Assembly: GCA_012515235.1 (NCBI GenBank)
Contig: JAAYYU010000415.1
Location: 1-39,202, forward strand
Direction: 5' to 3'
Source of the DNA: Candidatus Anammoximicrobium sp.
GTDB lineage: Bacteria; Planctomycetota; Planctomycetia; Pirellulales; Pirellulaceae
DNA: 39,202 nucleotides
Shown here piece after piece: positions 1 through 8,928 of the stretch. A program made the translations under genes and the position numbers. The notes below the pieces were generated by a model. It was not told where the DNA came from, searched no databases, and saw only the letters and a list, made by a program, of their open reading frames with translations. Position 1 is the stretch's first letter. Each line of letters begins with the position of its first letter.

Positions 1-23
1 TAGCAGCCCGATCGACTGCCCTC

Positions 24-112
24 GGCGAGCGGTGGGCGTGAGCCCACCGGTTGCTTTGGCGCTGGCCGGCCAGGACCAGAGAAAACCGGCGGGCTCACGC
101 CCGCCGCTCGCC
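24..112. repeat. Nested inverted-hairpin (REP-like) element
   Basis: Two 29-base arms (24-52 and 84-112) are inverted copies of each other with two differences. Each arm is itself a hairpin with an 8-bp stem and a 4-base loop (GTGA on the left, TCAC on the right). The two differences fall on opposite sides of the same inner stem base pair, T-A in the left arm and C-G in the right, so both hairpins stay fully paired. That is the pattern expected of a structure kept as RNA or single-stranded DNA. It lies upstream of the 166-3918 gene, so it could end transcription entering from the left or be a dispersed REP-type repeat. Related copies are at 18365-18396 and 24663-24704. Confidence 0.75.
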
Positions 113-165
113 AGGAGCCAAGACGAACCTGTGGCAGTGAGACAGTCAGTTCAAGGAGACTCGCC

Positions 166-3100
166 ATGTTACTGCGCTGGACGACCGTTGCTGTGTTTGC
201 CCTCCTGCCGGCACTGCTCTTGGCCGCGGAGCCGGATGCTGATAGGGACGGCCTCGACGACGCCCAAGAGGACATCTTGGGCACGGATCCGCAATCGCCT
301 GAACGCTTGCAGGCAATCCTTGACGACGAACCACCGGCGGCGACGGCACGGGCTCGCGAGGGTTACGACGCCAGCAAGGATTTTACGCGGGTCGAGTTTT
401 GCCACGTCGGCGGCGACCGTTGCCTGTGGCGGGTCACGTTTGCCCAGTCGCCCCGGCTGGCCGATACCGTGCTGCACTTGTACGTCGACGCGGACCACGA
501 CGCGGCCACGGGGCGCAAATCGCCGGGCAGCGGCATCGCGGGAACCGACTACATGCTGAGCGTGGTCGCAGACCGCGGCAGTTCCAGCGCCTACTCGGCC
601 GACGGGCAGCAGACGCCGGGCCCCGTCGTCCGGCATCTGGTCAGCGGCAACGCGGTGCTGCTCTCGGCCGACGTGCAGTTGAGCCGCGACGGGGACGGCG
701 TCCGCTACGGGCTGTACGTGCTTTGCCATACGACGACGACCGGCGACAAGCCGTCGCCGCGGATGAGCGATTCCGGTGGGAAGGCCACGGTCGCCAAGAT
801 CCCGCTGTCGGACCGGCCGAAGCTGGTGCGCCCCGTGGACTACCTGGAGAACCACGGTGTCTCGGCCACGTTTGGCGAGGACCTGCTGCACGCTACGTTG
901 GCCGCCCCAGGCGTGATCGTCGTCCCGCACGACCGGCTGCAGACCGAGGGCTTCGAGGTCGATCTGCAGACCACCCACCGCTGGCCGCACCTGAAACTCA
1001 CGGCTCCCAAGGGGGCCGTCTGGACGGCCGCTCCGCAGGCGGGCAAGTATCACGTCGGCTTCCTGATGTACGACGACAGCAACGCCGAGCGGCTGGGGTT
1101 CTATGTGCAAGACGAGTTTCGCGGCGTGGCGGTCGCGCGCGAGAACAACAACCGTACCTGGCTGTACTGGCTCAGCGCGCCGCAGGAATTCCGCGGCGGC
1201 GAGCGTGTGGAACTCCGCACGCTGGGAGGCCAGGGCCGGTTCGGCATCGCCAATTTGGTCTTCCTGCCCCAGCTCCCGGAAGTCCGCCAGGTCCGGGCCG
1301 CCGTAGAGAATGTCACCGTGGTCGCCCCCGTCGGCCGGCCGGGCGTCGTGACGATTTCCTGGACCACGACCTGGCCTAGCCCGACGCGATTGGAGTACGG
1401 GCTGAATGCCGAATACGGTCAGACAGCTGGCGACGCCCCGCTGTGCCTGGTCCATCGCGTGGTGCTGGAAGGGCTGGACCCGGCCAAGACTTATCACGGT
1501 CGGGCGCTTGGTGTCGGACCGGACGGCACGGCCGTGGGCAGCGACGATTTTACGTTTCGTGCAGTTCCGCCGGTCGTGCCGGCGCTGCGCGAGGACACCT
1601 TCACGATTCCGCTGGCGGTGCGCAATCCGCACGCCTTTGCCGCGGACCAGTGGCCGATCACCACGGGCGTTCCCTTTGCCCAGGGCACGCTGAGCAGCGC
1701 CGACCAGGTGCGGCTGCTGTACGGCGCAGAAGAGGTGCCGGCCCAGGTGCAGCTCACCGCCCGCTGGCCGGACGGCAGCGTCAAATGGCTGCTGGTCACG
1801 TTCCTGGCCTCGGCTCCGGCCGCCGGGCAGGCCGAATACCGCTTGGAGTGCGGCCCGAAAGTGCGACGGGCGGAGACGGCCGCAGGGCTGACCGTCAGAC
1901 AATCGGCCGAAGGCGTGCAGATCACCACGGGAACCTTGAACCTGCAGATCGATCGTCAGGGCAAGTTGGCGGCCATCTCCGCGGGGGAGCAGCGCGGCTT
2001 CGCCGACAACGCTCTGGCCCGCACCGTGGCCGAGGACCCGCAAGGCCGGACGTTCCTGCCCGGCGATGGCACGTTGCAAGTTGAGCAGTCGGGACCGATC
2101 CGGACGGTGGTAAAGACAGTCTCCCCGCTGCGCGACGCGAAGGGCGCGCACCTGGCACGCATCGAGCAGCGGATCGAGGCCTACCGCGGATTGCCGTGGA
2201 TTCGGCTGCACCACACGCTGGTCGTCGATGGGCCGGAACGGTTCACGGCGTTGAAGCGGTTGAGCTACCGGGTGCCGATCACTGACAGCGTTTGGACGGC
2301 GTCTTTGGTCGACGGTCCGTCGATCGAACTGGGCGACACCGTCCCCAGCGTGTATCAGATGTTCGACGACACCGTCGCGGCCGACCCGGCCGGAATCCAG
2401 GCGCGCAAGGGCCGCGTCATCGGCAGTCTCGTCGGTTCCGGCCCGCGTGGCGGCGCGGTGGCGGTGCGCGATTTCTGGCAGAACTACCCCAAAGCCTTCC
2501 GGCTCGCCGAGGATGCGGTCGAGATCGACCTTTGTCCGGCGTTTTCCGAGGGCACGTACGACAAGTTCCCTTTCGAGAAGGAAGGGCACCACCTGTACTT
2601 TTACCTGCGCGAGGGCCGCTACCGGCTGAAACGAGGCATGTCCAAGACGCACGAACTGCTGCTCTGGCTCGCCCCGTCCGCCGAGCACGCCGCGGTTTGC
2701 GCCCTGTTCCAGCGGCCGCTGCTGGCCACCGCACCAGCCGACGTCTACTGCCGCAGCCGGGCGTTCTACGACGTCGCTCCGCGAAACCCGGAGCGGTTCA
2801 CGGTCTACGAGGCCGCGATCGAGCGGAACCTCAAGGCGTACGAACAGACCCGCCAGCGGCAGCGCGACTACGGAATGCTCAACTACGGCGACTGGTACGG
2901 CGAGCGCGGGACGAATTGGGGTAACGTCGAGTACGACACCCAGCACGCACTGCTGCTGGAATACGTGCGCTCCGGCAACCCCGACGCCTTTTTCCTGGCC
3001 CATGCCACCGAGTTGCACAACCGCGACGTGGACACCGTCCATGCAGCGGCCGATCCGCGGCAAATTGGCGGTGTCAACATCCACGTGATCGGCCACGTCG

Positions 3101-3918
3101 GCGATTACTACGACCAGGCGGTGCCCGGCTTTTTGGGTTTCGCCCACGGCGGGTTTTCCGTCTCCCACGCCTGGGCCGAAGGGCATTTCGGCCATTATTT
3201 CCTGACCGGCGACCGGCGCTCCTACGAAACGGGCTGTGCGGTGGCCGACTTCTTTGCCGGCCGCGATCTGGGCCGGCCCTACGACTTCTTCGATTGCCGC
3301 GTCCCCGGCTGGCACCTGATCATGATGGCTTCGGCCTACCACGCCACGGGCGATCCGTACTACTTGAACGCCGCCCGCGTGGTGGTCGAGCGGGTGCTGG
3401 AGGCGCAGGACAAGTCGCCTCGGCCCCTGCCCGACTATCAGGCCGCCGGCCGCAAGCCGTTCCAGCAAGGCGGCTGGTCGCGGATGATGGTGCCGGGCCA
3501 CTGCGAGTGCGAACCGCGGCACCGCGGCAACGCCGGGTTCATGGTCGCCGTGCTGCTGTCCGGGCTGAAATACTACCACGACGTGACCGGCGATGAGCGC
3601 GTCAAGCAGTCGATCATCGCGGGGGCGCATTATCTCTTGGACGAGACGTACTCCGACGAGGTCCAGGGGTTTCGCTACACGTCCTGTCCCAAGACGGGTT
3701 ACCGTCCCGGCGCGTCGCCGTTGATGGTCGAAGGGATCGCCCGCGCGTACCTCTGGACCCGCGACGAGCGTTTCCGCCGGGTGCTGGCCGAAGCCCTCCC
3801 ACGCAGCGCCGGCGGCAGCGGCTACGGCAAGGGTTTTTCCATGTACTACCGCGTCGGCCCGCGCGTCCTGGCCGATCTGGAGGCGGCAGGACTCGGCCTG
3901 CAGGCAGCCACGAAGTGA
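166..3918 (+). CDS. Exported PL26/PcRGLX-YetA-like polysaccharide lyase-type protein
   Basis: A 1250-residue exported protein. The start is supported by an AAGGAG site eight bases upstream of an ATG that opens a hydrophobic signal peptide ending near LLAAEP. Right after it is a calcium-loop motif of the thrombospondin-3/EF type (DADRDGLDDAQ). The next region, to about residue 380, looks like a beta-sandwich carbohydrate-binding part. A fibronectin-III-like stretch (about 380-470, with SWTTTWPSPTRLEYG) follows. From about 490 the segment with AVRNPHAFAADQWPITTGVPFAQG matches what I know of the RIFT-barrel N-terminal domain of PcRGLX/YetA proteins (exo-rhamnogalacturonan lyases, PL26). The Tyr/Trp-rich C-terminal 450 residues look like an alpha/alpha-toroid with YGDWYGERG and HGGFSVSHAWAEGHFGHY. 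The substrate is inferred to be pectin-like; the catalytic residues were not identified. The downstream neighbour is convergent, so this is probably a single-gene unit. Confidence 0.8.
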   Translation: MLLRWTTVAVFALLPALLLAAEPDADRDGLDDAQEDILGTDPQSPERLQAILDDEPPAATARAREGYDASKDFTRVEFCHVGGDRCLWRVTFAQSPRLADTVLHLYVDADHDAATGRKSPGSGIAGTDYMLSVVADRGSSSAYSADGQQTPGPVVRHLVSGNAVLLSADVQLSRDGDGVRYGLYVLCHTTTTGDKPSPRMSDSGGKATVAKIPLSDRPKLVRPVDYLENHGVSATFGEDLLHATLAAPGVIVVPHDRLQTEGFEVDLQTTHRWPHLKLTAPKGAVWTAAPQAGKYHVGFLMYDDSNAERLGFYVQDEFRGVAVARENNNRTWLYWLSAPQEFRGGERVELRTLGGQGRFGIANLVFLPQLPEVRQVRAAVENVTVVAPVGRPGVVTISWTTTWPSPTRLEYGLNAEYGQTAGDAPLCLVHRVVLEGLDPAKTYHGRALGVGPDGTAVGSDDFTFRAVPPVVPALREDTFTIPLAVRNPHAFAADQWPITTGVPFAQGTLSSADQVRLLYGAEEVPAQVQLTARWPDGSVKWLLVTFLASAPAAGQAEYRLECGPKVRRAETAAGLTVRQSAEGVQITTGTLNLQIDRQGKLAAISAGEQRGFADNALARTVAEDPQGRTFLPGDGTLQVEQSGPIRTVVKTVSPLRDAKGAHLARIEQRIEAYRGLPWIRLHHTLVVDGPERFTALKRLSYRVPITDSVWTASLVDGPSIELGDTVPSVYQMFDDTVAADPAGIQARKGRVIGSLVGSGPRGGAVAVRDFWQNYPKAFRLAEDAVEIDLCPAFSEGTYDKFPFEKEGHHLYFYLREGRYRLKRGMSKTHELLLWLAPSAEHAAVCALFQRPLLATAPADVYCRSRAFYDVAPRNPERFTVYEAAIERNLKAYEQTRQRQRDYGMLNYGDWYGERGTNWGNVEYDTQHALLLEYVRSGNPDAFFLAHATELHNRDVDTVHAAADPRQIGGVNIHVIGHVGDYYDQAVPGFLGFAHGGFSVSHAWAEGHFGHYFLTGDRRSYETGCAVADFFAGRDLGRPYDFFDCRVPGWHLIMMASAYHATGDPYYLNAARVVVERVLEAQDKSPRPLPDYQAAGRKPFQQGGWSRMMVPGHCECEPRHRGNAGFMVAVLLSGLKYYHDVTGDERVKQSIIAGAHYLLDETYSDEVQGFRYTSCPKTGYRPGASPLMVEGIARAYLWTRDERFRRVLAEALPRSAGGSGYGKGFSMYYRVGPRVLADLEAAGLGLQAATK

Positions 3919-4106
3919 CGGCCTGATGATCCTTTCGCCTTGGCGCGGGCCACGAGGAGTTCTCCCAAGTTCTCCCGCCGTGGCTGGGACGATTCAATCC
4001 TGCGAAGCGTTTTGTCGGCAGCCTCATCGCGTTGGCGCAGGTATTCGTCGGTCCCGCGAAGCCTCGCAAACGGAGTCGGAACCTGGCCGGCGGGATTCTG
4101 GCCGCC

Positions 4107-6710
4107 TTACCGCCGAGGAGTTCCCGCGTCCAGCGGAATCGCATCCTGGCCCTGGGACGTGACGTCGGTGATCCGGGCGCCGTCGATCAGGACCTGGTAC
4201 TTGGCGCCGGGCTGGGCCGCGATGCGAGCCGCGCCGTCGCGGAGCGTGACAGGGAACGGGGACACGACGCGGTGTCGGCCGTCGGCGGCGACGGACAGGT
4301 TGTCCAGTTTTCCGGCGACCAGCAACCGCAGGCTGACCAGTGCGCCGGGGTTGATGTCGGCGGGGCGGCGGCGCTGGCTCTTCAACTCAAAAACGTCCGG
4401 CAAGCAGCCCACGGAGGGGCCGTCGGGGTACTGCATCTGTTCGCCGCAAATCAGAATGCCTTCGGCGACTTGCCTCCAATCCAGCGTGTCGTCGTACGGC
4501 GCGAGCAACAGCAGGCCGTAGGCGTACACGGTGCCGCACCACTGCACGGGCAAGCCGATCCAGTTGGGGGCTTTCCAGTGCGTGGCGCCGTACACGGGCG
4601 TGGTGGCGTAGCGCATGATCGGTTGATTGGACCACTGGTAGACAAACGGCAGTCCCGTGACGGCCCAGCGGCGGGCTTCGGCCAGATGGCTGCGGTCTCC
4701 GGTCAGTTGATAGGCCCGCACGCAGGCCCAGACGGCTTGCCCGGACGCCAGAATGTCCGGCGTGTGCAGGGGGACTTCCCAGGTCTGCGCCCCGCGCGGG
4801 GTGCGGAACCGTTTCATGAACTCCAGCGTCTTCAGGGCGGCGGCCAGCGACTTCTGGCTGCCGGTGTAGTAGGCGTGTTCGAGCAACTGGTGCGCGGGCC
4901 GGGAACAGATGCCGCTGGCCGTGTCCTCAAAATGCCCGCGGCGATAGTCGCCGTCGTAGCGGTACGAGCCATCCGGTTGCTGGACGCGGATCAGACCGTC
5001 GGCCATGCCGTTGATGGTGCGCAGCCAGTCGGCCGCGCGGCCGCTGACGAAGTAACTGGCATAGTTCGCCACATGAGCGCCGCCGAATTGCAGACGCGGC
5101 AGATCCGGCATTTGGCCCGTGATCCGCCAGATGGCCGAGGCGTGATCGGCCAGATAGCCGCCGCGCATCTGGCGCCCGCCGGGTACGACCGCGTGGTAGT
5201 AGCCGCCGGTCTGGGCATCGTAGACCATGCCACGGTAGGCCGCCAGCGAGAGCTTCATCTGGTCCTCGAACGAGCGCGGCGGAGCGGGCAACGGCGGCAA
5301 GCCGCGGCGTTGCACGGCCCACAGGATCAGTGGTTCCAGCCGGCCGCCCGCGTTCCAGCCGTCGCCGAGGCGGATCGCGGCTTGGATGCTCTTTCCCTTG
5401 AGCGCCAGGCGGTGGCTGGCCGTGCCGTCCAGGAAATCGGGCACGGCAAAGACCGGCTGCAAGGTCATGTCGTCCCAGGCGACGCCCACCGACGCGAGGT
5501 CGGTCACGGTGGCCATCAGCGGCATGGTCACCTTCATCGGATCCGGCTCGAACCGCAGGTGTTCGGGCGTCTCGATGTCCAGCGTCGAGCTGGAGTGCTC
5601 GCCCTTGCCCAGGTACTCGACGCCGGCGAACAGGCCTTGTTCCAACGCTCCGTACGACCGCACCACGGGACCTTCGACCGTGTGCGCCGCCGTGATCTTG
5701 ACCGATAGCTCGCCGTCGCCGGTTGCCTCCAAGCAGACGGACAGACCGTCGCCGGCATACTGCAGCGGCCAGGCATCGCCAGCCAGCGTGAGTTTGGGCA
5801 GCGTCTCGCCGACGCGGACCAGCGGGGCAACGGCTGCAGCCAGTTGTCCGTTGCGGCGGAGCCGGACTTCACTGCCGTCGCGTGCCGCCTCGATCGTCCA
5901 ACTGCCGACCGTCTTCGTGACCGCGTCGATCGGAATCCCGACGCGGTGCACCCACGCCGTGCGTTGAAGGGCCGTCAACCCCGGTGCGGCGACTCGGATC
6001 GGCACCGCCGCCAAGGTGGACTGTCCGCCGACGGACAGCGAAACGCGAGACTCGCCGTGCGCGGCCACGGTGTGGGACGCACCGTTGACGGTCGCTGGGA
6101 TCGCCTGGGCGCCGTGGTTCTTCAGACGCACGTTCACCGCGTCGGGCGTCTGTTCGAGGGCCACGATTTCCAGCGGGTGCAAGCCGCCGCGATGCACGGC
6201 GATCCAGTCCAGCTGCACTTCGCCGGGCGCGGTGCCGGGGTCCAGACGCAGCGCCGTTAGATTGCCGTCGATCGCCAATCGCAGCTCGCACTCCCGCCAT
6301 TGGCCGTCGTGCGTCATGCGGAAGCTCGCCACGCGTTCGGCGGCGAAGCCCGGATGTTTTGTGCTGGACCAGAAAATCTGCCCCGTCCCGTCGGTCTGAG
6401 ACTTGATCCTCAGCCTCACGACGAATTCACCGCCGTCCACGGCAGCCGGCGCGGCGAGATACGGATCGTCGCCGGACGAGCGGATTGTCAACAGCCCCTC
6501 GCGAGCGGCCAATTCGCACTGGTTCACGGCCCGCCAGCCTTCGGCGTCCGCTGCAAAATCCCAGCGCAGCAGTTGTTCGCCAACCAACACCTGCCGCGGA
6601 TACGGATTGGGCAAGTCGCCGGCCGACGCGGGAAAACCTGCGGCAGCCGACAACAGGACCGCGAAGATCAGGGACACGGGAAAGAACGCGAACAGTCGCA
6701 AACACGTCAT
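4107..6710 (-). CDS. Exported protein with alpha/alpha-toroid-like C-terminal domain
   Basis: Encodes 867 residues. An ATG at 6710 follows a GGAG site seven bases away and opens a clear signal peptide (MTCLRLFAFFPVSLIFAVLL, cleavage near ASAGD). The frame is open further upstream, but that part has no signal and was discarded. Residues from about 30 to 200 look like a beta-sandwich, the type of carbohydrate-binding domain that reports on how a body changes (FVVRLRIKSQTDGTGQIFW). The C-terminal 350 residues, with MVYDAQTGGYYHAVV, GGYLADHASAIWRITGQ and AVWACVRAYQLTGD, have the helical-repeat look of alpha/alpha-toroid lyases or glycoside hydrolases. I cannot name a family or catalytic residues. 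It converges on the PL26-like gene and diverges from the esterase-like gene, so a role in carbohydrate breakdown is inferred from context only. Confidence 0.7.
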   Translation of the reverse strand: MTCLRLFAFFPVSLIFAVLLSAAAGFPASAGDLPNPYPRQVLVGEQLLRWDFAADAEGWRAVNQCELAAREGLLTIRSSGDDPYLAAPAAVDGGEFVVRLRIKSQTDGTGQIFWSSTKHPGFAAERVASFRMTHDGQWRECELRLAIDGNLTALRLDPGTAPGEVQLDWIAVHRGGLHPLEIVALEQTPDAVNVRLKNHGAQAIPATVNGASHTVAAHGESRVSLSVGGQSTLAAVPIRVAAPGLTALQRTAWVHRVGIPIDAVTKTVGSWTIEAARDGSEVRLRRNGQLAAAVAPLVRVGETLPKLTLAGDAWPLQYAGDGLSVCLEATGDGELSVKITAAHTVEGPVVRSYGALEQGLFAGVEYLGKGEHSSSTLDIETPEHLRFEPDPMKVTMPLMATVTDLASVGVAWDDMTLQPVFAVPDFLDGTASHRLALKGKSIQAAIRLGDGWNAGGRLEPLILWAVQRRGLPPLPAPPRSFEDQMKLSLAAYRGMVYDAQTGGYYHAVVPGGRQMRGGYLADHASAIWRITGQMPDLPRLQFGGAHVANYASYFVSGRAADWLRTINGMADGLIRVQQPDGSYRYDGDYRRGHFEDTASGICSRPAHQLLEHAYYTGSQKSLAAALKTLEFMKRFRTPRGAQTWEVPLHTPDILASGQAVWACVRAYQLTGDRSHLAEARRWAVTGLPFVYQWSNQPIMRYATTPVYGATHWKAPNWIGLPVQWCGTVYAYGLLLLAPYDDTLDWRQVAEGILICGEQMQYPDGPSVGCLPDVFELKSQRRRPADINPGALVSLRLLVAGKLDNLSVAADGRHRVVSPFPVTLRDGAARIAAQPGAKYQVLIDGARITDVTSQGQDAIPLDAGTPRR

Positions 6711-6801
6711 GGCAAGCTCCTGATCCATGGGAAGGGCAAGGGGGCGGGCGGGAACTCCAGAACGTCCTGGCGTTGGGCACGGTTCCGCCACGCAGGCTGG
6801 C

Positions 6802-6821
6802 AACGGATTACTATAACCGTT
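6802..6821 (-). promoter_or_regulatory. Candidate -10/operator for the 4107-6710 gene
   Basis: On the minus strand a TATAGT hexamer (6810-6815) lies inside a near-palindrome: AACGG at 6802-6806 and CCGTT at 6817-6821, with TTA/TAA adding three more pairs around a bulged A. It is about 95 bases upstream of the start. No convincing -35 box was seen. An inverted repeat over a -10 hexamer would suit a repressor site, but that is inference. Confidence 0.3.
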
Positions 6822-6965
6822 TTCAGCCGGCGGGGAAGCGTCTCGACGACGCGCCGGGGCGGAGTGGCGCTGGGGCGGAGTCAAACTCACTCCGCTTGTC
6901 TCGGCGGCGGATGGCCGCGGCAGAATCGACGGGGCGTTCCAACTCCGTTCCTGCCTGGCGTGCTG

Positions 6966-6995
6966 TTGCGGACGGCGGCGCAAGCCGGGTAGAAT
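6966..6995 (+). promoter_or_regulatory. Candidate sigma-70-like promoter for the esterase-like gene
   Basis: TTGCGG (6966-6971) is followed after 18 bases by TAGAAT (6990-6995), about 30 bases before the ATG at 7024. The -10 matches consensus at four or five positions; the -35 only at TTG. The same TAGAAT hexamer occurs at 8886-8891 before the MFS gene. Confidence 0.35.
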
Positions 6996-7023
6996 TGCCT
7001 TGGGAGGCAAAGGTGGTATCGTG

Positions 7024-8148
7024 ATGCGCACCCAGGACGCGAATTCGGCGGAACTGAAACGCCGCGACTTCCTCGTTCAATCGGCGGCCGCGGGGGCGCT
7101 GGTTCTGGCGAGCAATTCGGCAGCTGGAGCCGCTGGGGATGTCAAGCACGACGACGTCAATCAAGGAGCGAGGGCAGCCATGTCCGCCAAGGATTTTCGC
7201 GACAAGTTGCTGCAGTGCCTGGGCGGCCCCTGGCCGCAGCCGCGCGACTTGAACCCGGTGCTGCGCGAGACGATCCGCCAAGACGGTTATCGCCTCGAGT
7301 CGGTGTCTTACGAAGTCGAGCCGGGCGATCGCGTGCCGGCGATGCTGCTGGTGCCCGACGGCGTGGACGGGGACCATCCCGCGCCGGCCGTGGCCGTCTG
7401 GCACCAGCACAACGGCCAGTGGCACTTGGGCAAGAGCGAACCGGCCGGCCTGGCGGGCGATCCGATGCACCACACGGGCGTCGCCCTGGTGCGCGAGGGC
7501 TACGTGGTGCTGTGCCCCGACGCGTTGTGTTTCGAGGAGCGACAGAGTCCGGACTTGAAGGGCGGGAACTTCGAGCGGTTCGAGTTCCTGCGGTACGTCG
7601 TGGCGGGCCAGTGCATGGCCTGGAAGAACATCCTGGACATGCGGCGGGCCATCGACTACCTGTGCCAGCGGCCGGAAGTGGACAAGCATCGCATCGGCTG
7701 CTACGGCCATTCGATGGGCTCGACCCACACCTGGCTCGTCGGACCCTGGGAGCCGCGGCTGAAATGCCTCGTGGGCAACTGCTGCCTGCCGACGTATGCC
7801 GCCATTCATCGCACGCACCTGCTGCACTGCTTTCCAAACTTCGTGCCTGGACTGTTCGCACACGGCGACACGCCGGATATCGCGGCCCTGATCGCTCCGC
7901 GGGCGTTGCACATGAACTTTGGAGAGTTGGACGGCGGCAGCCCGGTCCAGGAAGTCCGGGAGGGCGTCCAGCGGATTGCGCGGGCGTACCAGGAGGCCGG
8001 CGTATCGGAAAACTTCAGTCATTACATCGAAGAAGGCGCCGGACACGTGCTGTCGCCCGAGATGTGGCGGCGGACGCGGGATTGGTTTGCCCGACATCTG
8101 AAGCCGCAGGCAGGTTGCGGGGATGCTGGAAGACAAGAAGGACATTGA
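7024..8148 (+). CDS. Tat-exported alpha/beta hydrolase, acetyl-xylan-esterase/dienelactone-hydrolase-like
   Basis: Encodes 374 residues. I start at the ATG at 7024, which has AGGTGG seven bases upstream; a GTG directly before it (7021) is possible. The N-terminus has a twin-arginine signal (KRRDFLVQSAAAGALVL), so the protein is probably exported folded. The fold is an alpha/beta hydrolase of the planctomycete 'Abhydrolase_7'/acetyl xylan esterase type: nucleophile Ser230 in GHSMG, a candidate acid Asp303 in GELDGGSP, and catalytic His341 in GAGHVLSP. Cleavage of a carboxylic ester such as an acetyl group on a glycan is inferred from the family. Only two bases separate its stop codon from the start of the CBS-domain gene, so the two are probably co-translated. 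A distant relative with a duplicated domain is at 26158-28227. Confidence 0.8.
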   Translation: MRTQDANSAELKRRDFLVQSAAAGALVLASNSAAGAAGDVKHDDVNQGARAAMSAKDFRDKLLQCLGGPWPQPRDLNPVLRETIRQDGYRLESVSYEVEPGDRVPAMLLVPDGVDGDHPAPAVAVWHQHNGQWHLGKSEPAGLAGDPMHHTGVALVREGYVVLCPDALCFEERQSPDLKGGNFERFEFLRYVVAGQCMAWKNILDMRRAIDYLCQRPEVDKHRIGCYGHSMGSTHTWLVGPWEPRLKCLVGNCCLPTYAAIHRTHLLHCFPNFVPGLFAHGDTPDIAALIAPRALHMNFGELDGGSPVQEVREGVQRIARAYQEAGVSENFSHYIEEGAGHVLSPEMWRRTRDWFARHLKPQAGCGDAGRQEGH

Positions 8149-8150
8149 GC

Positions 8151-8630
8151 ATGGCCAACCGGCTTTTTCAACGGCAGGTCAAGGACGTGATGCGGAAACA
8201 CGTGGTGACCGTCAATTCGCAGGACACGGTGCATGATGCGTTGGAACTGATGCTGGAGAACCGAGTCTTCTCCCTGCCCGTGGTCGATCATCGCGGCCAC
8301 TGTGTGGGGATGTTGTCCAGTCGCGATTTTGTCAACATGACCCATGACCTGGACGAGGATCTTCACGATGCCGCCCACGAGAGCGAGGTTTGGTGGGGGG
8401 CCTTCATCCGCAAACTGAGCGAGAACATCGGCGAGCAGAGCGTCATGGACCTGATGACCGAGGAGGTGATTTCCGTGTCCGCCGACGATCTTCTGGTGCA
8501 TGCCGCCCGGATCATGCTGTCTGCCCGCGTCCATCGGTTGCCGGTGCTCGACGGCGAAAAACGCTTGCTGGGCATCGTTTCCGCCACGGATGTCCTGCGG
8601 GCGTTTGTGGACGCTGCCGGACGGCCTTGA
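8151..8630 (+). CDS. Two-CBS-domain protein
   Basis: A 159-residue protein made of two CBS domains with little else: residues 1-60 (VKDVMRKHVVTVNSQDTVHD ... VGMLSSRDFVNM) and about 90-158 (VMDLMTEEVISVSADDLLVH ... LGIVSATDVLRAF), joined by a linker rich in Asp, Glu and Trp. CBS pairs form a Bateman module that binds adenosine nucleotides and signals energy state, often by contacting another protein. No effector domain is attached here, and the partner is unknown. AGAAGGA eight bases upstream supports the start. It is tightly coupled to the preceding exported hydrolase, an odd pairing because this protein has no signal peptide and should be cytoplasmic. Confidence 0.85.
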   Translation: MANRLFQRQVKDVMRKHVVTVNSQDTVHDALELMLENRVFSLPVVDHRGHCVGMLSSRDFVNMTHDLDEDLHDAAHESEVWWGAFIRKLSENIGEQSVMDLMTEEVISVSADDLLVHAARIMLSARVHRLPVLDGEKRLLGIVSATDVLRAFVDAAGRP

Positions 8631-8928
8631 ACGGTTCTCGGACCGTTGGCGGGAATCCGCAGGCCGGGGACTGGGCGTCGGTGGTTGTCCCGTTTGGGCG
8701 GCGGTCGTCACGCGGAGCGTCCTGGGGCGGTGACGTTGCGGCGGCGATCGTTTCGAGGGGCCTTTGTGTTGTGCGAGCGTCCTGCTGCGGGCTTGGAGGG
8801 GACTGCGGGGCGCTGGGGCAGGCCGTCACTGCGCACGAGTTTGACTTTGCGGCAAAACGGGCTGGCGGATTCCGTTGGCGCGGCGTAGAATAGCGGCTGT
8901 CATCCCGCAAGCCCGGTGTTTCGCCGCC

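Larger units (their letters stand above)
6711..7023. other. Divergent intergenic region between 4107-6710 and 7024-8148
   Basis: A 313-base gap with no gene. It holds a candidate operator/-10 for the left gene at 6802-6821, a candidate promoter for the right gene at 6966-6995, and a perfect 7-bp hairpin GCGGAGT/ACTCCGC at 6875-6881/6889-6895 with a 7-base loop. The GGGGCGGAGT sequence of the left arm also occurs as a direct repeat about 16 bases earlier. No terminator-like T tract follows the hairpin. Confidence 0.5.

Noticed and set aside
169..3630. A very long minus-strand open frame opposite the PL26-like gene
   Set aside because: It lies wholly inside a well-supported exported protein gene and has no signal, motif or ribosome site. 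Such frames come from high GC and third-position bias.
3919..4106. Possible terminator or small gene between the first two genes
   Set aside because: No stem followed by a T tract and no frame with a ribosome site or recognisable protein features was found.
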